From assembly GCA_030620005.1 (NCBI GenBank), contig JAUXAJ010000254.1, positions 1 through 7,418 on the forward strand: a stretch of 7,418 bases of DNA. The letters are read 5' to 3'. The DNA comes from Promethearchaeota archaeon (GTDB lineage Archaea > Asgardarchaeota > Lokiarchaeia > Sigynarchaeales > SOKP01). Positions 4,650 to 7,418 of this stretch are shown here, piece after piece; positions within the stretch are counted from its first letter, which is position 1, and each line of letters begins with the position of its first letter. Position numbers and translations under genes: made by a program. A model generated the notes under the pieces. That model was given only the letters and a program-made list of their open reading frames with translations, was not told the origin of the DNA and made no database searches.

Positions 4650-5917
4650 TTATATGATTTTTTTTCTCTTCAATTTCTTTAGATCGTCCTTACTATAGCC
4701 AAGTAATCCACAATATATTTCTTCGTTGTGTTCTCTGAATTCTGGTCCTGGAACATCTACAGAACCTTTAGTGTCAGAAAATTTTATTAATGGGCCTGGT
4801 AATGTTGCCTTTTCGACACCCCATTTAGAAAAATCGAAATGATCAACTAGCATGCCTCTTTCTTTAAGGTTTGGATGACCATGAACCTCGGTCATTTTTA
4901 AAGATTTGCCATATGGAATTCTAACAGCCTCTAATTGTTTAATTGCTTCGTCCCGAGTCAATTTTGAACTCCAATCTTCGATAATTTCGTCTAATTCATC
5001 GACGTGTGAAAATCTCTTTATTGGATTATCAAATCTCGGGTCTTCTACTAATTCAGGTTTCTTCAAGATTTCAATAAATAATCTCTCAAATTGCTTTTCT
5101 GTAAGCGTAGTCATCGCAATTAGACCATCTTTCGAATGATATTGATTGTAAATTGGCAAAAACTTGGATCCTAACTCTAACTTCGAGGCCATTGGAATGA
5201 ATTCTTTAGCCTGGGCCCGCATGTTAATCGCAAACATGAGATCGAGCATTGAAATGTCAATGAATTGTCCCTTTCCCGTTTTTTCACGAAAATATAAAGC
5301 TTGACTAATTCCAATAGCAGCAACGTGTCCTGCCGTGTAATCCGCTATTGGCAATTTTGGAGGACCCTCCTCCAATCCCAAAGCATCAAGAATTCCTGCT
5401 TCAGCTTGGATGATTATATCAAACGCCGTCTTTTTTGTATATTCCTCCAATCCCTCGTTTCCATAACCGGAAATTTTTGCGTATATTAATTTGGGGTTAA
5501 TTTCTTTCAATATATCGTATCCTAATCCCCATTTTTCCATCGTTCCCTTGACAAAATTCTCAATTAAGACATCTGATTTTTCTACAAGTTTCTTGAAAAT
5601 ATCTTTAGACTCTTCTTTTCTTAAATCTAACGATATCGATTTCTTGCCTCTATTTAAAATACTGAACAGGGGAAATATTGTTTTTTCAAACTTAACGAAA
5701 AGACGAAATGCTTCACCAAAAGGAGGAGGCTATAGTACTGTTGCGAAACGCACTCAGAGTTCTACCTTAATAACTTCTGCTCCTTGATCCGCAAAAAATA
5801 TGGTCGCCCACGGGCCGCTGATAAATTTTACTCCTTTTGGCGATGTGCCATTAACAACTCATGTCATTAAAAGTGTGAGCAGTCGAGTAGACGAATTCCT
5901 TCAAAAATTTTTGACAA
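4650..5917 (-). CDS. family III (CaiB/BaiF) acyl-CoA transferase, coding sequence interrupted by two short insertions
   Basis: Family III CoA-transferases move CoA between acyl groups through an enzyme-bound aspartyl thioester. The long uninterrupted part (5729-4650, first ATG at 5540) holds NRGKKSISLDL, IENFVKGTMEKWGLGYD, INPKLIYAKISGYG, TAFDIIIQAEAG and IADYTAGHVAAIGISQALYF, whose Asp corresponds to the catalytic Asp of formyl-CoA transferase, then REKTGKGQFIDISMLD. The family N-terminus lies upstream in two blocks: TTG-started SKIFEGIRLLDCSHF (5917-5870) and ISGPWATIFFADQGAEVIKV plus E (5822-5760). The blocks are separated by insertions of 47 and 30 nt with stop codons. Joining the three gives 396 residues, normal for the family, with no other lesion. 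The start is TTG with AGGGG 5 nt upstream; no in-frame ATG exists there. Without the insertions being bypassed or spliced, only an inactive fragment from ATG 5540 could be made. Family certain; acyl substrate and functional state unknown. Confidence 0.85.
5730..5759 (-). other. 30-nt insertion (gap 2) in the CoA-transferase coding sequence
   Basis: Exactly ten codons, CTC TGA ... CTA TAG, stand between the conserved KVE and PPPFGEAFR. Formate/oxalate-type relatives have E directly followed by RPGVGDVTR-like sequence, so the ten codons are extra. They include TGA as second and TAG as last codon. The frame is kept across the gap (30 nt). The insert is G+C-richer than its surroundings (14 of 30 by hand count) and holds a small hairpin, TGCG-TTT-CGCA on the minus strand (5752-5742). 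Junctions are ambiguous by one base. Confidence 0.72.
5823..5869 (-). other. 47-nt insertion (gap 1) in the CoA-transferase coding sequence
   Basis: The insert splits the conserved block LLDCSHF / ISGPWA. Normal family members have six residues between L-D and G-P, which is exactly C-S-H-F-I-S when the insert is removed. It begins with TAA right after a TTT codon and ends with a second TTT, so the junction is ambiguous by three bases and could equally be a 3-bp target duplication. Its ends TTTTA / TAAAA are short inverted repeats. Inside are the hairpin TGGC-ACATC-GCCA (5850-5838) and the Shine-Dalgarno-like AAAAGGAG (5838-5831). At 47 nt it also shifts the frame by two. Confidence 0.75.
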
Positions 5918-5962
5918 AGAAACCCCTATTATTTTGATTTATTTTGAATCATGATATTTTCA

Positions 5963-5973
5963 TATATAAAATA
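5963..5973 (-). promoter_or_regulatory. TATA-like box for the CoA-transferase gene
   Basis: Minus-strand TATTTTATATA is a good archaeal TATA match, about 46-56 nt before the TTG start. A start site about 25 nt downstream (near 5940) gives a leader of roughly 23 nt containing the AGGGG at 5927-5923. That these signals look intact argues that the gene may still be expressed in spite of its insertions. Confidence 0.5.
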
Positions 5974-6070
5974 ATTATTACTAAATAGAAGAATGAATGA
6001 GAAATAAGTTTTTCAATAAAGAAAGAACTAAAAAATAAAAATTAAAAAATAAAAAAAATAGTTAGACGGC

Positions 6071-6093
6071 GTTAATTACTCCATGTAATTAAC
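6071..6093. repeat. perfect 9-bp inverted repeat, candidate operator
   Basis: GTTAATTAC (6071-6079) and GTAATTAAC (6085-6093) are exact reverse complements separated by TCCAT. The size, symmetry and position between two divergent acyl-CoA genes suit the binding site of a dimeric helix-turn-helix repressor. No T tract follows on either strand, so a terminator is less likely. The regulator is not in the window. Confidence 0.55.
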
Positions 6094-6278
6094 TATAATT
6101 GATGAAATTAAGATGTTTAACAAGAATTAAAACTTATTTTGAAATTAACATGTAAAATCCAATTCAAATTTAATAATTTGGTAAAATTTAATTAAAAACA
6201 AGTTCTAATAGATATATTCAATAATCAAGTTAAAACCAACTTAATTAATTAGCATAAAAAACATAAGGCGTTAAATTT

Positions 6279-7418
6279 ATGATTGATGTTCGAAAAAAAC
6301 TCTGGGAACCCTCAGAATTGTGGCTTAAAAATGCGGAAATCACTCGTTTCATCGATTTCGTTAATAATAAATACAAACAAACTATTGGGGGTGGAAAAGA
6401 GTTATATAAATGGTCAGTTGAGAAGATACCGGATTTTTGGGAGGCAATGTGGGAGTTTGGAGGAATAATTGCGTCTCAAACTTTTTCTAAAGTTATAGAC
6501 GATTTAAATAAATTCCCTGGATGTAAATGGTTCCCCGATGCAAGGTTAAACTTTGCAGAGAACCTCCTGAGGTACAAAGACGACCAAATGGCTTTTATTT
6601 TTCAAGGCGAAACAAAAGTATCAAAACAAATGACATACAACGAATTAAACAATGTTGTTGCTCGTGTGGCGAAATCTCTTAAGGAAATTGGTGTAAAAGT
6701 TGGAGATCGAGTAGTATCATACATACCAAATCTAGTCGAAACTCCAATCGCAATGCTCGCAACTACGGCAATAGGAGCAATATGGGCCTCTTGCAGAGCA
6801 GAGCTTCAATCAAGTGCGGTGATTGACAGGTTTAGTCAAATTGAGCCAAAAGTGCTCTTTACTGTTGATGGATATTTTTATAGAGATAAAGTTTTTGATA
6901 TCCGGGAGAATGCAAAAGCAGTTGTTGACGCCATTCCATCAATTGAAAAAGTGGTGGTTGTTTCCTATGTAACTGAAGGAAAATGTGATGTAAGCGGCAT
7001 TCCCAAAGCTGTAAATTGGGAAGACTTTATATCTAAAGATGATGATCCACCTCTCGAATTTGAGCAGTTACCCTTTGACCATCCTTTATATGTAATGTTC
7101 TCTTCAGGAACGACTGGAAAGCCTAAGTGTATGGTTCAAAGTGCTGGCGGTGTACTCATCAATCATCTTAAGGAGCTTATCCTTTCTACAGATTGTAAAA
7201 GAAGTGATGTACTTAATTATATCACTGCACCAAGCTGGATGATGTGGAACTGGTTAATTAGTGGGTTAGCAGTAGGTTGTACAATTTTTCTTTATGATGG
7301 TAATCCTCTCTATCCTGATCCTCTTAGGTTCTTTGAACTAATGGAAAAACATAAAATTTCAATTTTTGGTACAAGTGCGGCTTATATCCATTATTTAATG
7401 AGTCTTGGGGTTAAACCT
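6279..7418 (+). CDS. acetoacetyl-CoA synthetase (acetoacetate-CoA ligase), 3' truncated by window edge
   Basis: This ANL-superfamily ligase makes acetoacetyl-CoA from acetoacetate, ATP and CoA. The ATG at 6279 opens a frame of 380 codons that runs off the window without a stop; the family is usually about 650 residues. The N-terminal part has IPDFWEAMWEFGG (about 49-61) and WFPDARLNFAENLL (about 87-100), typical of the acetyl-/acetoacetyl-CoA synthetase N-terminal domain. Then come VGDRVVSYIPN, GAIWASC, DRFSQIEPKVLF, the AMP-binding loop SSGTTGKPK (275-283), and APSWMMWNWLISGLAVGCTI with LYDGNP, which is characteristic of acetoacetyl- over acetyl-CoA synthetases. FGTSAAYIHYLM is near the edge. 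The usual SPDFG after the WxSC is replaced by RAELQ without a length change. The start has only a weak AAGG upstream. It is divergent from the CoA-transferase gene, with which a candidate operator is shared. Confidence 0.92.
   Translation, partial: MIDVRKKLWEPSELWLKNAEITRFIDFVNNKYKQTIGGGKELYKWSVEKIPDFWEAMWEFGGIIASQTFSKVIDDLNKFPGCKWFPDARLNFAENLLRYKDDQMAFIFQGETKVSKQMTYNELNNVVARVAKSLKEIGVKVGDRVVSYIPNLVETPIAMLATTAIGAIWASCRAELQSSAVIDRFSQIEPKVLFTVDGYFYRDKVFDIRENAKAVVDAIPSIEKVVVVSYVTEGKCDVSGIPKAVNWEDFISKDDDPPLEFEQLPFDHPLYVMFSSGTTGKPKCMVQSAGGVLINHLKELILSTDCKRSDVLNYITAPSWMMWNWLISGLAVGCTIFLYDGNPLYPDPLRFFELMEKHKISIFGTSAAYIHYLMSLGVKP

Larger units (their letters stand above)
5918..6278. promoter_or_regulatory. 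divergent A+T-rich intergenic region between CoA-transferase and acetoacetyl-CoA synthetase genes
   Basis: This 361-nt stretch has no convincing gene. It holds the TATA-like box of the leftward CoA-transferase gene, an A-rich low-complexity stretch (about 6024-6060), a perfect 9-bp inverted repeat (6071-6093), a weaker repeat CAAATT-TAAT-AATTTG (6165-6180), and AAGG (6265-6268) 10 nt before the ATG of the rightward gene. GGCGTTAA occurs twice, at 6068 and at 6267 just before that ATG. No single TATA box for the rightward gene stands out from the A+T-rich background. Confidence 0.6.

Noticed and set aside
5491..5787. Plus-strand open frame of 98 codons across the CoA-transferase N-terminal region
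   Set aside because: It is antisense to the NRGKKSISLDL and PPPFGEAFR coding blocks and has no recognisable content.
5714..5842. The 12-bp inverted repeat as borders of an invertible DNA segment
   Set aside because: The enclosed block encodes ISGPWATIFFADQGAEV in the same orientation and order as the rest of the gene, so it is not inverted. No recombinase gene is nearby.
5730..5869. Canonical archaeal bulge-helix-bulge introns at the two gaps
   Set aside because: Pairing the four intron bases after each 5' junction with the four exon bases after each 3' junction gave no helix by eye, also with the allowed junction shifts. An unusual intron is not excluded.
6024..6060. A-rich stretch with repeated AAAAAATAAAA-like units as a tandem repeat or CRISPR leader
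   Set aside because: The units are irregular low-complexity sequence with no spacers or conserved repeat; there is no CRISPR array in the window.
6283..6468. Plus-strand open frame of 61 codons at the start of the acetoacetyl-CoA synthetase gene
   Set aside because: It is out of frame with the long open frame starting at 6279, which encodes the conserved synthetase N-terminus.

Overview
The window looks like chromosomal DNA of an archaeon, most likely an Asgard archaeon of the Lokiarchaeia type. The reasons are strong A+T richness, short intergenic gaps with TATA-like boxes just upstream of start codons and oligo-T tracts after stop codons, a small Arf/Rag-like GTPase with an HKFD G4 motif, archaeal-style toxin-antitoxin debris (UPF0175, DUF433), and fatty-acid/acyl-CoA enzymes. 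The assignment is by family content only; there is no rRNA or marker gene here. || Layout. (1) 2-1567 (+): a FATP/very-long-chain acyl-CoA synthetase, cut by the left edge, followed by a T9 tract and a hairpin with a U8 tract. (2) 1698-2621 (-): an unrecognised 307-residue protein with a GTG start, a strong Shine-Dalgarno (SD) site and a TATA-like box. (3) About 2700-3521: a gene graveyard. It holds the 3' end of a second, diverged FATP copy (+), a DUF433 antitoxin remnant (-), an apparently intact RHH-UPF0175 antitoxin (-) and a 34-codon fragment that may be the tail of a PIN toxin (-). (4) 3552-3842 (-): a small acidic helical protein. (5) 3988-4494 (-): a small GTPase that stops right after its G5-like segment. 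(6) 4650-5917 (-): a family III (CaiB/BaiF) CoA-transferase. (7) 5918-6278: a divergent A+T-rich promoter region with a perfect 9-bp inverted repeat. (8) 6279-7418 (+): acetoacetyl-CoA synthetase, cut by the right edge. || The most striking feature is the CoA-transferase gene. Its conserved N-terminus is present upstream of the obvious 296-codon open frame, but is split into three colinear blocks (16, 21 and 359 codons) by two short, clean insertions of 47 and 30 nt, each with in-frame stop codons. Removing both restores one continuous protein of 396 residues, the normal family length, with no other lesion. The first gap starts with TAA right after a TTT codon and ends with another TTT, the arrangement of a translational-bypass gap such as T4 gene 60. 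It also carries an SD-like AAAAGGAG that can pair with a CCTCCTTTT-type sequence just after the second gap. Whether this is a young pseudogene, a pair of unusual introns or translational bypassing cannot be decided from DNA alone. || Functionally, FATP, the CoA-transferase and acetoacetyl-CoA synthetase all make or exchange acyl-CoA thioesters, so the neighbourhood suggests fatty-acid or short-chain acyl-CoA metabolism. The genes lie on both strands with their own signals and are not one operon.
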